Assembly: GCF_001435295.1 (NCBI RefSeq)
Contig: NZ_CM003594.1
Location: 1,984,001-2,048,000 of the forward strand
Reading direction: 5' to 3'
Length of the DNA: 64,000 bases
DNA from: Psychrobacter sp. P11F6
Lineage (GTDB): Bacteria; Pseudomonadota; Gammaproteobacteria; Pseudomonadales; Moraxellaceae
Under the pieces are notes generated by a model. The model worked only from the letters and a program-made list of their open reading frames with translations. It did no database searches and was not told the origin of the DNA. Of the stretch, positions 46,577 to 56,572 are shown piece after piece. Each line of letters begins with the position of its first letter. Within the stretch, counting starts at the first letter, position 1. Position numbers and translations under genes: made by a program.

Positions 46577-47442
46577 AGTACGCTTTTATAAAAAATAATA
46601 AACCATTCTTTACTATCGCAAGCATGTGTAAGGTCTTAGCTATTAAGCCATCAAGTTATTACGACTGGCTGAGTCGCGATATTAGCGACCAACAAATACA
46701 TCGTAACCACTGCGAGCTACTGGTGAAAGCCGCTCACAGTGAAACCCGTGAGCGCTACGGTGTTGAGCGACTGCATGCAAAGCTAGCTGATCAAGGGCAC
46801 GATATTAGCCTATATATGGTTCGACGTATCAAAGAAGAGCATGGCATCAAATGTCGTCGCCATAAGCGCTTTAAAGTCACCACCAACTCCAATCATAACA
46901 AGCTTGTCTATCACAACGTGCTTGATCAAAAGTTTGATGCGAAGACTCCTAATGAGTCTTGGGTCAGTGACATCACCTATATTTGGACCGATGAGGGCTG
47001 GCTGTATTTAGCAGGTGTTAAAGATCTCTATACCAAAGAGCTTGTCGGCTACGCTACAAGTAAGCGCATGACAGCAGACTTAGTATGCCGTGCGCTTAAT
47101 ATGGCCATTAAGAACAAACGTCCAAGCCAAGGGCTGATTGTGCATTCTGATAGAGGCAGTCAGTACTGTAGCCATGCGTATCACAAGATCATCGAGCAGC
47201 ATCATTTTAAAGGCTCAATGAGTGGTAAAGGTAATTGCTTTGACAATGCTCCGATAGAAAGCTTCTGGGGTACATTAAAGAATGAGCTTGTATACCATCA
47301 AGAGTGTAAAACAAGGTTTACAGCGACCAACGAGATCACACAGTATATCGAGCTGTATTACAACCAGACTAGGATTCAAAAAGGTTTAGGCTATAGATCG
47401 CCAAGGCAGGTGTGGTTTGACTTTTATCGTCAGGCTGCGTAA
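46573..47442 (+). CDS. IS3-family transposase OrfB (DDE catalytic domain)
   Basis: 289 residues, starting with GTG if translated alone. Catalytic triad: Asp in SWVSDITYIWT, Asp in IVHSDRGSQYCS and Glu in APIESFWGTLKNE, followed by the family end QKGLGYRSPRQVWFDF. The rve integrase core is intact, so the element may be active. Confidence 0.93.
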   Translation: MKYAFIKNNKPFFTIASMCKVLAIKPSSYYDWLSRDISDQQIHRNHCELLVKAAHSETRERYGVERLHAKLADQGHDISLYMVRRIKEEHGIKCRRHKRFKVTTNSNHNKLVYHNVLDQKFDAKTPNESWVSDITYIWTDEGWLYLAGVKDLYTKELVGYATSKRMTADLVCRALNMAIKNKRPSQGLIVHSDRGSQYCSHAYHKIIEQHHFKGSMSGKGNCFDNAPIESFWGTLKNELVYHQECKTRFTATNEITQYIELYYNQTRIQKGLGYRSPRQVWFDFYRQAA

Positions 47443-47626
47443 CTAAAATTTCCCAAGTTTATGTGTACGGATTTGACGGCAGGGGTCAGTATATCATTAT
47501 AATGTATTTCATTAAATTGCTTAACAAGTACAAAAAACACTGATCGTACAATAAGTAACAATATTTTTTACAGATTATTGATTTATAAATCTGGTTATTC
47601 CATTAGGTGATTACTCAAGTATATTG

Positions 47627-47646
47627 TTGGTATATTTGTTGGTATA
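47627..47646. repeat. Right-hand copy of the 20-bp element repeat
   Basis: TTGGTATATTTGTTGGTATA, identical to 41578-41597 in the same orientation. It contains two TTGGTATA motifs, mirroring the left cluster, and marks the right end of the integrative element. Confidence 0.75.
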
Positions 47647-47707
47647 AGGAATTTATTTTCACATAATAACTTTTTATATCAATTACTTAAAAATAAAGTA
47701 TGGTTGA

Positions 47708-47722
47708 TACTGGGGGCCACCA
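47708..47722 (+). other. tRNA 3'-end-like sequence, candidate right attachment site
   Basis: TACTGGGGGCCACCA resembles the tRNA-Met 3' end at 41462-41476 (TACTGGGCCCACCA). Like that copy it is followed at once by a terminator hairpin. The match is short and imperfect, so it may instead be another tRNA end. Confidence 0.4.
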
Positions 47723-47727
47723 AATTC

Positions 47728-47764
47728 AAACCCTTACAGGCATTTGCTTGTAAGGGTTTTTTGT
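47728..47764 (+). terminator. Terminator at the right edge of the element
   Basis: AAACCCTTACA and TGTAAGGGTTT form an 11-bp stem with a 10-base loop, followed by a T-run. Confidence 0.75.
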
Positions 47765-47792
47765 TGTCTAGAATTTAATAAAAAACAATCAT

Positions 47793-47836
47793 TGAGCTGT
47801 GCTGAAAAACCGGTAAAAGTAAACTTGCTAAACTAA
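47793..47836 (+). mobile_element. Solo left end of a related IS3-family element
   Basis: TGAGCTGTGCTGAAAAACCG and the following bases to 47827 match the left end of the complete IS (46212-46246) at about 29 of 35 positions, then continue CTAAACTAA as there. No transposase follows, so only the terminus remains. Confidence 0.65.
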
Positions 47837-47852
47837 TAGATTGCATAGCAGT

Positions 47853-47901
47853 AAAAAAGGTTGCCAACACTATATGTAATATAGCGTTAGCAACCTTTTT
47901 T
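47853..47901 (-). terminator. Terminator of the malic enzyme gene
   Basis: AAAAAAGGTTGC pairs with GCAACCTTTTTT, with further pairing inside. It lies 64 bases past the maeA stop and can act in both directions. Confidence 0.8.
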
Positions 47902-47964
47902 CATTTAATATTTTACTTAGATAATGTGCCTAATATTAGAATTTGTTATATCTAATTTCTAACA

Positions 47965-49647
47965 TTAGAAAGAAGTACGGCGATAATTACGATATTCAGG
48001 CAACCAAAAATTCGCTTTTAATCGACGTTGTAAATTCTCCGCTGTGATAGGTAGTGCGAGCTTATCTTGAGCCGCTTGCAATGCCACTGCATACGCTATT
48101 TTTTCACTGATCTCTCTGATAACTTTAATCGGCGGTAGTATGGCACCAGGTGCTTTTTCGTATTCCATTGATATATCTGCAAGGGCTTGGCTTGCCGCCA
48201 TGAGCATATTATCGCTGATACCCGTCGCCCGTGCTGCTAAAACACCCAGACCAATACCGGGGAAAATATAGCTGTTATTACACTGAGAAACCTCGAAAGA
48301 CTGACCTTCAAAAGTGGTATGAGGGAAAGGGCTACCTGTTGCAACAATTGCCTTACCCTTGCTCCAATTAGTCACTTCTTGCGGTGTTGCTTCCACACGA
48401 GACGTGGGGTTTGAAAGTGGTAATACAATAGGATGCTCAGTATTAACACACAAGGATTCGATCACCTCTTGGGTGAACAGACCTTTTTGCCCACTGACAC
48501 CAAACAATACAGTTATTTTTGCTTGTTTAACCACTTGCGCTAAACCGAGCTTTTTACTTTTATCCCAGCTTTCAATAGCAGATTCTTTTTGTACTAACGG
48601 TTCTTGGAATTTTTGTAGCTCCGTCATGTTATCAGTAAGCAGGCCATAGCGGTCAACCATAAATACTTGGCTGCGAGCCTGCGACTCCGTTAACCCTTCA
48701 CGCTGCATTTGGCGAATAATATGCTCAGCAATACCGCAACCAGCAGACCCTGCGCCTAAAAATGCTATTTTTTGTTGGCTAAGCTTCTGACCTTTATTCA
48801 AGCACGCTGCAATCAAGGTACCGACTGAAACCGCAGCAGTACCCTGAATGTCATCATTGAAGCAGCATAATTGGTCACGATATTTATTCAATAATGGTGT
48901 CGCATTCTCTTGGGCAAAATCTTCAAATTGTAATAATGCCTCTGGCCAACGACGTTTAACGGCTTGAATAAACAAGTCGACAAACTCATTATACTCATCA
49001 CCAGAAATGCGTGGGTTTCTCCAGCCCATGTACATAGGATCGTCAAGTAGCTGTTGATTATTGGTACCAACATCCAACAAAATTGGTAAGCAATAAGCAG
49101 GGCTAATACCACCACAAGCGGTATACAAAGCCAATTTACCAATGGGAATTCCCATACCACCAATACCTTGATCCCCTAGACCTAATATACGTTCGCCGTC
49201 AGTGACAACGATTACCTTCACGTTTTGCTTGGTGGCATTTTGCAGCATGTCATCGATTTTATGGCGCTCAGGATATGAGATAAATAAACCACGTTTACGG
49301 CGATAAATTTGCGAGAATTTTTCACATGCTTGACCAACCGTCGGGGTATAAATGAGCGGCATAACCTCTTCAATATGCTGCTCAATTAGATGGTGAAATA
49401 AGGTTTCATTGGTATCTTGTATGTTACGCAAGTAAATATGCTTATCCATATCATTAGTGAATGAGCGCAGTTGATGATAAGCGCGTAGTGATTGCTCTTC
49501 AATTGTCTCAATGTTATGAGGTAATAGCCCAGTTAAATTAAAGCTATCGCGCTCTTCTGATGAAAAAGCACTGCCTTTATTTAGTAAAGGAGTCTCTAAA
49601 AGAGCGGGCCCTGCAACGGGAATATATAAAGGACGCTTGTTTGACAT
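47965..49647 (-). CDS. maeA: NAD-dependent malic enzyme (malate to pyruvate)
   Basis: 560 residues, the long SfcA/MaeA form. N-terminal malic domain with [13 protein letters not shown] and [34 protein letters not shown], then the Rossmann motif [15 protein letters not shown] and [15 protein letters not shown]. Oxidatively decarboxylates malate, linking TCA intermediates (such as those from the 3-oxoadipate pathway) to pyruvate. Monocistronic. Confidence 0.93.
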   Translation of the reverse strand: MSNKRPLYIPVAGPALLETPLLNKGSAFSSEERDSFNLTGLLPHNIETIEEQSLRAYHQLRSFTNDMDKHIYLRNIQDTNETLFHHLIEQHIEEVMPLIYTPTVGQACEKFSQIYRRKRGLFISYPERHKIDDMLQNATKQNVKVIVVTDGERILGLGDQGIGGMGIPIGKLALYTACGGISPAYCLPILLDVGTNNQQLLDDPMYMGWRNPRISGDEYNEFVDLFIQAVKRRWPEALLQFEDFAQENATPLLNKYRDQLCCFNDDIQGTAAVSVGTLIAACLNKGQKLSQQKIAFLGAGSAGCGIAEHIIRQMQREGLTESQARSQVFMVDRYGLLTDNMTELQKFQEPLVQKESAIESWDKSKKLGLAQVVKQAKITVLFGVSGQKGLFTQEVIESLCVNTEHPIVLPLSNPTSRVEATPQEVTNWSKGKAIVATGSPFPHTTFEGQSFEVSQCNNSYIFPGIGLGVLAARATGISDNMLMAASQALADISMEYEKAPGAILPPIKVIREISEKIAYAVALQAAQDKLALPITAENLQRRLKANFWLPEYRNYRRTSF

Positions 49648-50007
49648 AATGTAATCTTCTTATTAAAGGCATATGAGTGAAAGCCATACTGAGTGAAAGC
49701 TATGCTAGTGCTGCATTATACATAGCATCTACTGGTATTTAACAATAGATAACAAAATCATTTTGAATGAACATGACTCTAAAGGTGATGGCACGAATAC
49801 ATTGACCTAGAAATATAGATATATTTAGCTTTTACCTTAAGTTTTTATAAAAAAGGGTTTTTGATTATTGGGTGTTTTCTATGAGATTTCATACAATCGA
49901 AGCCGCTACCTTTATTGATGTCAGTATTGACGGCGGTATTTATAGAAATCTTTGTTAAGCAGATAAGTAATCCGCCAATATGACTTTTATTATCACTACG
50001 ATATTTT
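49648..50007. other. Intergenic interval without a gene
   Basis: 360 bases between the maeA start and the end of the ABC ATPase gene. It should contain the maeA promoter, but no clear -35/-10 pair, hairpin or open frame stood out. Confidence 0.4.
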
Positions 50008-50811
50008 TCAATTATTCAACGTATCACTATCAATACGACCATCAACCAAATTAATCGTTCGATCACAAGATGCTGACAAGCGTGGATCATGGGTGACCAG
50101 CAATACCGCGCAATCACGTTCCTGATTGACTTTGCGGAACAACTCAAACACTTCTCTAGCCGTCACGGTATCCAGATTACCTGTAGGTTCATCAGCCAAT
50201 AGCAATGCCGGTTCGGTTATCAAGGCGCGTGCAATGGCAACACGCTGTTGCTGACCACCTGATAGCTCGTTAGGTTTACTGTCAGCAAAGCGCTCTAACC
50301 CAACCGCTGCCAGTAGCTCGCGCGCTTTTTGGATAGCAAGCTTATTTGGACGACCCCTTGTCAATGTTAGCGGCATTAAGATATTGTCTAATGCACTAAA
50401 CGCTTGAATCAGATGATGAAATTGAAAGACAAAGCCAATACTACTGCCACGCAAAGCGGTGCGACCAGCATCATTCATAGCGCTGGTTGCTTGACCCAAT
50501 AGATATAGCTCACCGCTGGTTGGCTGATCTAGTAACCCTAGTACATTTAGCAAAGTGCTTTTACCTGAACCAGAAGGACCAATCAGGGCAGCAAAGTCGT
50601 TATTGCTGATGGTTAAGTCAATACCGTGCAGCACCTCAATCTCATTAGGTTGACCGATATTATAAGACTTTTTTAGTGCCTCTAAACGCAGAACTTCGTG
50701 AGATTGACTGGACATAGGAGTTGACGTCTTATTAAAAGGATTGGCAGAAACATTGTTAAATTCACTGTTAAATTCATTATTAAAAGTGTCGCTAGAATCA
50801 TGATTAGACAT
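50008..50811 (-). CDS. ABC transporter ATP-binding protein (LolD/MacB type)
   Basis: 267 residues from MSNHDSSDT at 50811, which overlaps the permease stop by eight bases. A 40-residue Asn/Ser-rich leader precedes the nucleotide-binding domain. Walker [12 protein letters not shown], signature [15 protein letters not shown], Walker [13 protein letters not shown] and switch HDPRL: the DEPTGNLD form marks the LolD/FtsE/MacB group. It energises the adjacent permease. Confidence 0.85.
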   Translation of the reverse strand: MSNHDSSDTFNNEFNSEFNNVSANPFNKTSTPMSSQSHEVLRLEALKKSYNIGQPNEIEVLHGIDLTISNNDFAALIGPSGSGKSTLLNVLGLLDQPTSGELYLLGQATSAMNDAGRTALRGSSIGFVFQFHHLIQAFSALDNILMPLTLTRGRPNKLAIQKARELLAAVGLERFADSKPNELSGGQQQRVAIARALITEPALLLADEPTGNLDTVTAREVFELFRKVNQERDCAVLLVTHDPRLSASCDRTINLVDGRIDSDTLNN

Positions 50812-52087
50812 AACGAATAGCCACCACTGGATCAAGTGCTGCTGCGCGCCGCGCTGGAATAGCAGCTGCTATCACACCAGTTAGCGTGGCTAACGACATA
50901 GTCACTAAGATCAGGTTTATCGATATGGGAATGGTAAATATGTCGGGCCCAAAAGTATTAAAAGACCAGACCAATACATAGCTGACACCACTACCGACAA
51001 TAGAGCCTAACAAGCCAAATATAGCCCCTTGAATTAAGAATATTCGTAGGATTTGCTGACGAGTTGCACCCATGGCTCGTAAGATACCAATCTCGCGCGT
51101 ACGCTGAACCACACTGACCGACAGCACACTGGCAATGCCAAAAGCTACTGAGATCGCCACAAAAACGACAATCATATTACTAGATAAACTTTGAGCCGTG
51201 AGACCACTCAGCAGTTGGGCGTTGGTTTCAATCCAGCTTTCTGCTTGCAATGAGGTCAAACGACCCACTTGTGCAGCGATTTCCTCCGCCTCAAAGATAT
51301 CTTCAACCGTCAAATCAATGACTGTGATACCGCCCGGTAGGTTGAGTAATGACTGCGCTTGTTTTAGGTCTAGATACACGTAGCGCGCATCAAGCTCTCG
51401 TACGCCGAGCTCGAATATACCAGCGATATTGACTACAGCGCTGTTGTTATTAATGTTGCTACCAAGGTTGTTACTCAAATTATTACTGGGACTACTATCG
51501 CCATCGTCTTGACCAGTATCTAAGCGCAGTTTACTACCGACCTCTACACCCAAATCTTTAGCCAGCTCGCTACCAATCAATACATTATCTGCGCCCACTC
51601 GCAGCTCACCACTGATTAAGTATTCATTAAGTGGGATTATATTCTGATAACGCACCAAGTCAGTACCTACTAGTATTACCGACTCTAATGCCTCACCACG
51701 CCGGACAAACCCAGGCCCAGACACGTTTGGCGATACGGCAGTTAATAAGGGCAGTTGATCTAGCGTGTCAGTGATTTGCTGCCAATTATTAATAGAACGT
51801 AGCCGCTGTGGACGCTTGTCTTCTTGTATCAGTTGCAGCGTATCATCAGCAGATGGCGCTATTAGGTTGACTTCGTCTGGCGCTACTAAGCGAATATGTG
51901 CCTGACTGCCGAGGGTACTGTCAATAAGGTTGGTCTGTAATCCTTGGATGAGTGCGGTGATAAATATAATAACGGCAACACCTATCGCCACTCCAAGAGT
52001 AATCATCAACGACTGTATGCGTCCCTCGCGCAAAAAACTGATGGCAATGTTGGCATCAATCCATAGTCTACCGAAAAAAGCCGTCAA
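50804..52087 (-). CDS. ABC transporter permease, FtsX/MacB type
   Basis: 427 residues. One N-terminal helix (SLMITLGVAIGVAVIIFITALIQG), a large periplasmic MacB-PCD-like domain (about 50-290) and three C-terminal helices typical of FtsX-like permeases, ending in [19 protein letters not shown]. With the ATPase and adaptor genes it forms a tripartite-type mechanotransmission exporter. Substrate (peptide, lipid or drug) not predictable. Confidence 0.85.
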   Translation of the reverse strand: MTAFFGRLWIDANIAISFLREGRIQSLMITLGVAIGVAVIIFITALIQGLQTNLIDSTLGSQAHIRLVAPDEVNLIAPSADDTLQLIQEDKRPQRLRSINNWQQITDTLDQLPLLTAVSPNVSGPGFVRRGEALESVILVGTDLVRYQNIIPLNEYLISGELRVGADNVLIGSELAKDLGVEVGSKLRLDTGQDDGDSSPSNNLSNNLGSNINNNSAVVNIAGIFELGVRELDARYVYLDLKQAQSLLNLPGGITVIDLTVEDIFEAEEIAAQVGRLTSLQAESWIETNAQLLSGLTAQSLSSNMIVVFVAISVAFGIASVLSVSVVQRTREIGILRAMGATRQQILRIFLIQGAIFGLLGSIVGSGVSYVLVWSFNTFGPDIFTIPISINLILVTMSLATLTGVIAAAIPARRAAALDPVVAIRYV

Positions 52088-53325
52088 TTGACTGTCTCCG
52101 CTGCTTGGCTCTTATCACTTATAGTCTTCATCTTGTCAGCATCAGGAGCGGCAAAAGGTGCTGCTTGAAGCGCGGTTCTCACTCTTTTTCCATCAGCCAG
52201 TGAGACTGTCGCATCACCCAATATCTCATCGCCTGCGCTCAGTCCTAAGAGCACCTCTGATGCTGATAGCCCGCGTAACCCTAATTTCACTACTCGACGT
52301 TGTATTTTACCATCACGCAATAATAATACTTCGGCGCTGTCTTCTTTAACATTGGCTAGTGCATCATTAGGAATGACTAAGGCTTTTGCGCGTTGATCCG
52401 TTTCGATATTCACTGATACCGTCATGTCTTGACGCAAAAAATCAGGTACAGGATCGACGGACAATCTCACCTCTACCGTACCGCGTTGCGGATCTATACT
52501 TGGTGCAATGAAACTAATACGTACGGGAAACGGTTTATCCGGATAGGCATCGGCAATAGCAACAGCTGGTTGCTGCAAAGCCAACCGAGATAAATTACGT
52601 TCATCAAGCGGTACTCTTATTTCAGTCTTACCATCGAGGGCAATAGTAAACAAGCTCTGACCTGGTTGCACCAAATCACCTACTTCTACATTTCGGGTCA
52701 GAATAGTGCCTGATACTTTGCTACGTACTTGCGCTTTATTGAGCTGAGCCTGCAATGCTGCGATACGAGCACGTAATAAATCTTCTTCAACACCACCAGA
52801 GGAGAGTGCATTCGCTCTCAGGCGTGCATTTTCAAGATTATTGCGTGCTTGGGCTTGGGATTGAATCGCTTGCTCCATTTCCTCATCAGAGATGGCTGAG
52901 ATAGCAGCCAATTCGCGCCTACGCTCGACATTACGGTCAGCTTGCGCCAACGCTACTTTGGCATTGGTCAAATCCACCACTGCTTGTGGACGAGTGCTAC
53001 TAATCAATTCCGCCAACTCGGCTTCTGCTTGCCGCACTTGGGCTGCAACGTCATCGGAGCTTAGTACCAACAATAAATCTCCTGCAGCGACTTGTTCGCC
53101 TTCTGCTACCCGTCGCTCTAATATAACACCTGATATCTCGCTACCAATGTCAGTATTCGATACGGCAACTATCCGTCCAGTCGCTACGACCGTCTGCACC
53201 AAAGGCATCGAAGATATTCTATAGCTTGGTAATAGTGGTCCTTGCCACCAGCGAAAGGCAAAAAAGCCCGCAACAATGATGAGCAGTAGTGCGCTAACAA
53301 TCAGTTTATAAGGAATAGCGCGCAA
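52084..53325 (-). CDS. Periplasmic adaptor of the ABC exporter (MacA/HlyD family)
   Basis: 413 residues. N-terminal membrane anchor (LIVSALLLIIVAGFFAF), biotinyl-lipoyl-like half (VSGVILERRVAEGEQVAAGD), a long coiled-coil hairpin (about 95-200), the second lipoyl half (KVSGTILTRNVEVGDLVQPGQ), then beta-barrel and membrane-proximal domains. First gene of a minus-strand trio, overlapping the permease start by four bases (ATGA). Confidence 0.87.
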   Translation of the reverse strand: MRAIPYKLIVSALLLIIVAGFFAFRWWQGPLLPSYRISSMPLVQTVVATGRIVAVSNTDIGSEISGVILERRVAEGEQVAAGDLLLVLSSDDVAAQVRQAEAELAELISSTRPQAVVDLTNAKVALAQADRNVERRRELAAISAISDEEMEQAIQSQAQARNNLENARLRANALSSGGVEEDLLRARIAALQAQLNKAQVRSKVSGTILTRNVEVGDLVQPGQSLFTIALDGKTEIRVPLDERNLSRLALQQPAVAIADAYPDKPFPVRISFIAPSIDPQRGTVEVRLSVDPVPDFLRQDMTVSVNIETDQRAKALVIPNDALANVKEDSAEVLLLRDGKIQRRVVKLGLRGLSASEVLLGLSAGDEILGDATVSLADGKRVRTALQAAPFAAPDADKMKTISDKSQAAETVN

Positions 53326-53513
53326 TGAGTTTCTCCCGTTCAGAACAAATATCTAGTGGTTTACAGTTTCTACTAAATCCGATCGTTATGCGAGTTTACT
53401 GCAACATTTTTTAGGTTTAAAATTATTTATTAACTGAAAATCATCCTGTTAGTATGGTTATATTTTGCATGGTTATATTAAGAGTATTTGATTCACTACA
53501 ATAGTTAAGATGT

Positions 53514-53559
53514 AAAAAACCCCTTCATACTATTATTTATATAGCATGAAAGGGTTTTT
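53514..53559 (-). terminator. Terminator of the hmu operon
   Basis: AAAAAACCCCTTCATACTAT is nearly complementary to the following ATAGCATGAAAGGGTTTTT. T-tracts flank both sides. It lies about 100 bases beyond the hmuV stop and before the adaptor gene, separating the two operons. Confidence 0.75.
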
Positions 53560-53657
53560 ACTGCCGAATAAATCAGTGCGATATATACAGATTAAAAAGC
53601 CAAGTTGATCATCAAATACCTATCGTAAAGTCAAAATAATAGCTCAAGTGCTCAGAA

Positions 53658-54515
53658 TCATACAAACACCAAGCCATCTTCAGTTTGATGCACCTTAATG
53701 TCGACATCATAAACATCGCTTAGTTGCGAGCGTGTCATCACTTCACTAGGCGTTCCTTGTGCAACCATTTGTCCACCGTTTAATAGCACCACTTCATCAG
53801 TATAGCGATGCGCATGGGTCAAATCATGCAACACAACCAAGATACTTTTGTGTTGCTGTCGCACCAAATTATGCAAATAATGAAGTAAAAAACGCTGATG
53901 GCGAATATCAAGATGATTGGTCGGCTCATCAAACATCATGATTTTAGTGTCTTGCATTAGCGCCCTTACGATAGCCAAGCGCTGCTTTTCACCGCCTGAT
54001 AAGGTTTGCACGCGGGCACTGACCAAACTTGATAACTCAAAATCTTGTAGTAAACGTTGCGCGCGCTCAACATGATGGCTATTTGGGCGCTGATACCATG
54101 CAAGATTTGGCGAGACTCCTAACAGCGCATAATCCAATACCGTTAACGGCAGCTCAAAACGCTCATGTTGTCCAACCCAAGCGATATGACCATCATTCAT
54201 GACCTCGTTGATCGGCTGACCGTAAATCGTAATGTGACCATCCGTTTTAAGCGCGGTTCCTGTGTGTTGACCTAAAACCGTATGCAACAACGTACTTTTA
54301 CCCGCGCCATTTGGTCCGATAAAGGCGACCAGCTTTTGGCTTGGCACGGTTAGTTTGTCTATCTTTAACAATGTTTTATGACCATGCGAGATATGAATAT
54401 CTTGCATCGACAACAGCTCGCCTGCATCACTACTCTTGATATCACTACTATTTATACGACTGTCTCGACTCGCTGGTGATGTCTTTGATATAGCCGTAAA
54501 AAATGAATGAAACAT
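53658..54515 (-). CDS. hmuV: Heme ABC transporter ATP-binding protein
   Basis: 285 residues from MFHSFFTAI, where GGAGAG lies upstream (the frame extends six codons to a TTG). Walker A GPNGAGKSTLL, signature LSGGEKQRLAIVRAL, Walker B IMMFDEPTNHLD and HDLTHAHRY, the FecE/HmuV subgroup. Drives heme import with HmuU. Last gene of hmuSTUV. Confidence 0.85.
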   Translation of the reverse strand: MFHSFFTAISKTSPASRDSRINSSDIKSSDAGELLSMQDIHISHGHKTLLKIDKLTVPSQKLVAFIGPNGAGKSTLLHTVLGQHTGTALKTDGHITIYGQPINEVMNDGHIAWVGQHERFELPLTVLDYALLGVSPNLAWYQRPNSHHVERAQRLLQDFELSSLVSARVQTLSGGEKQRLAIVRALMQDTKIMMFDEPTNHLDIRHQRFLLHYLHNLVRQQHKSILVVLHDLTHAHRYTDEVVLLNGGQMVAQGTPSEVMTRSQLSDVYDVDIKVHQTEDGLVFV

Positions 54516-54530
54516 AAATACTCTCTCCAA

Positions 54531-55529
54531 TTAGCGGCGGCTACTACGCACAAACAGCCAAATAAAGAATGGACCGCCAAGCAACGCTAAAACGATGCCA
54601 ACGGGCACATCCACTGGATAAGCAACATGCCGCGCCGCGCCATCAATGACGAGTAATAATATCGCCCCAAGCCAGCCAGACCAAATCATGAGACGCATAC
54701 GTCCGCCACCAAACAGAATAGCTAATAGGTTTGGTACCATCATGCCAATAAAACCAATGACGCCTGCTAAAGACACCGCTGCCCCTGTTAATAATGCCGA
54801 GGCAATCACGACCAAACAACGAACCACACCCACTTTGATACCCAAAGATTTAGCAGCGGCTTCACCAAGCATCAGTCCATCCAACTGACGACCTAATGGC
54901 AATAAAATTGCTAACCCCAATAACATAGAGACAATCGAATAACGCAGCGGTACAAAGCCCGCTTCCGCCATACTGCCTGACAGCCAATTGGTCGCGGAAC
55001 GCAGCACCATGTCATCAGACATGAATAAAATTAGGCTGACCACCGCCGCACAAAAAGCACTGATGACAAATCCCAATATCAGCAAGCCCATCTGCCCACC
55101 ACCCAAAAACCGATGACAAGCGAGAATAAACAAGCACACCAATACACTTCCAGTAAACGCCGCAAGCGGTATCCCAATGCCGCCAAACCCCAATGCCAGA
55201 ACCAAAACAACACCAAGCGCTGCGCCACCTGATGTACCGATTAAGCTAGGGTCCGCTAAAGGATTTTCAAATAAAGCCTGTAATGCTGCACCACTAACTG
55301 ACAACGCCATACCAACCAGTAATGCCGTCACCACACGCGGATAACGCAGCTGCCAAATAGTATCGTCAAGATGGCTAGGGCTTGACCATTCGCCAAAGCC
55401 AATACCAAGCGCCAACCAAATTAGTAGCACAGATATGACAGCGGCAGTAATATAGTAGATGCTAGGTTTATGTTTTCCAATTTGTGTAGAGATAGAAGCA
55501 GAAATCGTATTTGCCATGTGAGATGTCAT
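54531..55529 (-). CDS. hmuU: Heme ABC transporter permease, FecCD family
   Basis: 332 residues with about ten membrane helices. FecCD motifs PRVVTALLVGMALSVSGAALQ near 62, NPLADPSLIGTSGGAALG, and GVIGFIGMMVPNL near 255. Transports heme (or a related iron chelate) across the inner membrane with HmuT and HmuV. Confidence 0.87.
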   Translation of the reverse strand: MTSHMANTISASISTQIGKHKPSIYYITAAVISVLLIWLALGIGFGEWSSPSHLDDTIWQLRYPRVVTALLVGMALSVSGAALQALFENPLADPSLIGTSGGAALGVVLVLALGFGGIGIPLAAFTGSVLVCLFILACHRFLGGGQMGLLILGFVISAFCAAVVSLILFMSDDMVLRSATNWLSGSMAEAGFVPLRYSIVSMLLGLAILLPLGRQLDGLMLGEAAAKSLGIKVGVVRCLVVIASALLTGAAVSLAGVIGFIGMMVPNLLAILFGGGRMRLMIWSGWLGAILLLVIDGAARHVAYPVDVPVGIVLALLGGPFFIWLFVRSSRR

Positions 55530-55564
55530 TTTGTTGAATATGAGATAAAGGATTTTTGCTTAGG

Positions 55565-56422
55565 CTATTTTGCTACAGTGTTCAGCTTTTTTAAGACGTC
55601 AGGCGAATGCAAGCCATAACGCAGAAAGTCATCGGCTGGCCAAAAGTGTACGCCGCCCTTCTTGCCTGCGGCACTTGCTGCAATCTCTGGACGTTTGCTA
55701 AATTTACTGACCCCGCCGACCACTGCCTGATTATGATCAGCAATAATGATCACATCGGGCTTGGCTGCCAGCCAGCCTTCACGTGACATGGGTTTTAACC
55801 CAGATACATTGGCAGCATTTATCCCACCCGCACGGCGAATCAACTCATCCCCTACCGTACCCTTACCTGCAACAATACGACCATCGTAACTTAATAAATA
55901 ACGCTTACCCGTCTTTGCCATTGGACTCATCCCTGTATTCCAACGCTTCGCAAGCTGCGACCCTTCAGCTTTTTTATCAACATAACTGCCGATAGATTTA
56001 ATACTGTTGGCAAAGGTGCTTACCTCTTCTTTAGGCGCGACATTGACGGCTTTAACTTTTAAGCCGTTTAAGCGCTGATAAATGCTCACTGGCTGTACCA
56101 TATAACTGCCGAGCACTAAATCAGGCTTGACCGCCAACACAGACTCGGCGGTGATATTACGGTGCATACCCACGGCTGGCACGCTCTTTAACGCTGGATT
56201 ATGATTGGTCGCATCTTTACCAACCAACTTATTGGTCGCTCCTAGTGCCACCACGACGTCTGCAACATCGGGGCTCATCGCGACAATACGATCATAAGCT
56301 TGGGCAGAAAGTGAGGGCGCGGCAAATGCGCCAATAATAGCCGCAGTACTGATAGCACGACTCATCAATTTTTTATTTATCACTGCGTGAGTGATTACTG
56401 TTTTTGATAATGCAGAAGACAT
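55565..56422 (-). CDS. hmuT: Heme-binding periplasmic protein
   Basis: 285 residues from MSSALSKTV (GGAATG upstream; a much longer frame extends to 56503 without a ribosome site). Signal peptide RAISTAAIIGAFAAPSLSAQA. Class III binding protein: YDRIVAMSPDVADVVVALGATNKLVG and KPDLVLGSYMVQP. The neighbouring hmuS and the TonB receptor favour heme over siderophore or cobalamin. Confidence 0.85.
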   Translation of the reverse strand: MSSALSKTVITHAVINKKLMSRAISTAAIIGAFAAPSLSAQAYDRIVAMSPDVADVVVALGATNKLVGKDATNHNPALKSVPAVGMHRNITAESVLAVKPDLVLGSYMVQPVSIYQRLNGLKVKAVNVAPKEEVSTFANSIKSIGSYVDKKAEGSQLAKRWNTGMSPMAKTGKRYLLSYDGRIVAGKGTVGDELIRRAGGINAANVSGLKPMSREGWLAAKPDVIIIADHNQAVVGGVSKFSKRPEIAASAAGKKGGVHFWPADDFLRYGLHSPDVLKKLNTVAK

Positions 56423-56572
56423 AAGCATTCCTAATTTGCTAACGTAAAAAATGACACTATTAACAGAACCATTAACGTGTATTAAGCATCCCAAATAACT
56501 CACACAACAGCTATGACTTATCCGTTATGTGAGTGTCAATATCGCAAAATTTGCTGATTTTTTATGACGGGT

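Larger units (their letters stand above)
46212..47488 (+). mobile_element. Complete IS3-family insertion sequence
   Basis: 1277 bases. The left end TGAGCTACGCTGAAGAAGCC and the inverted right end (TGACCCCTGCCGTCAAATCC, read from 47488) align without gaps over 36 bases at about 25 identities, and both share TAAACTTGG inside. It carries orfA and orfB with a programmed frameshift signal. Target-site duplication is not evident in the immediate flanks. Related fragments lie at 118-228 and 47793-47836. Confidence 0.82.
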
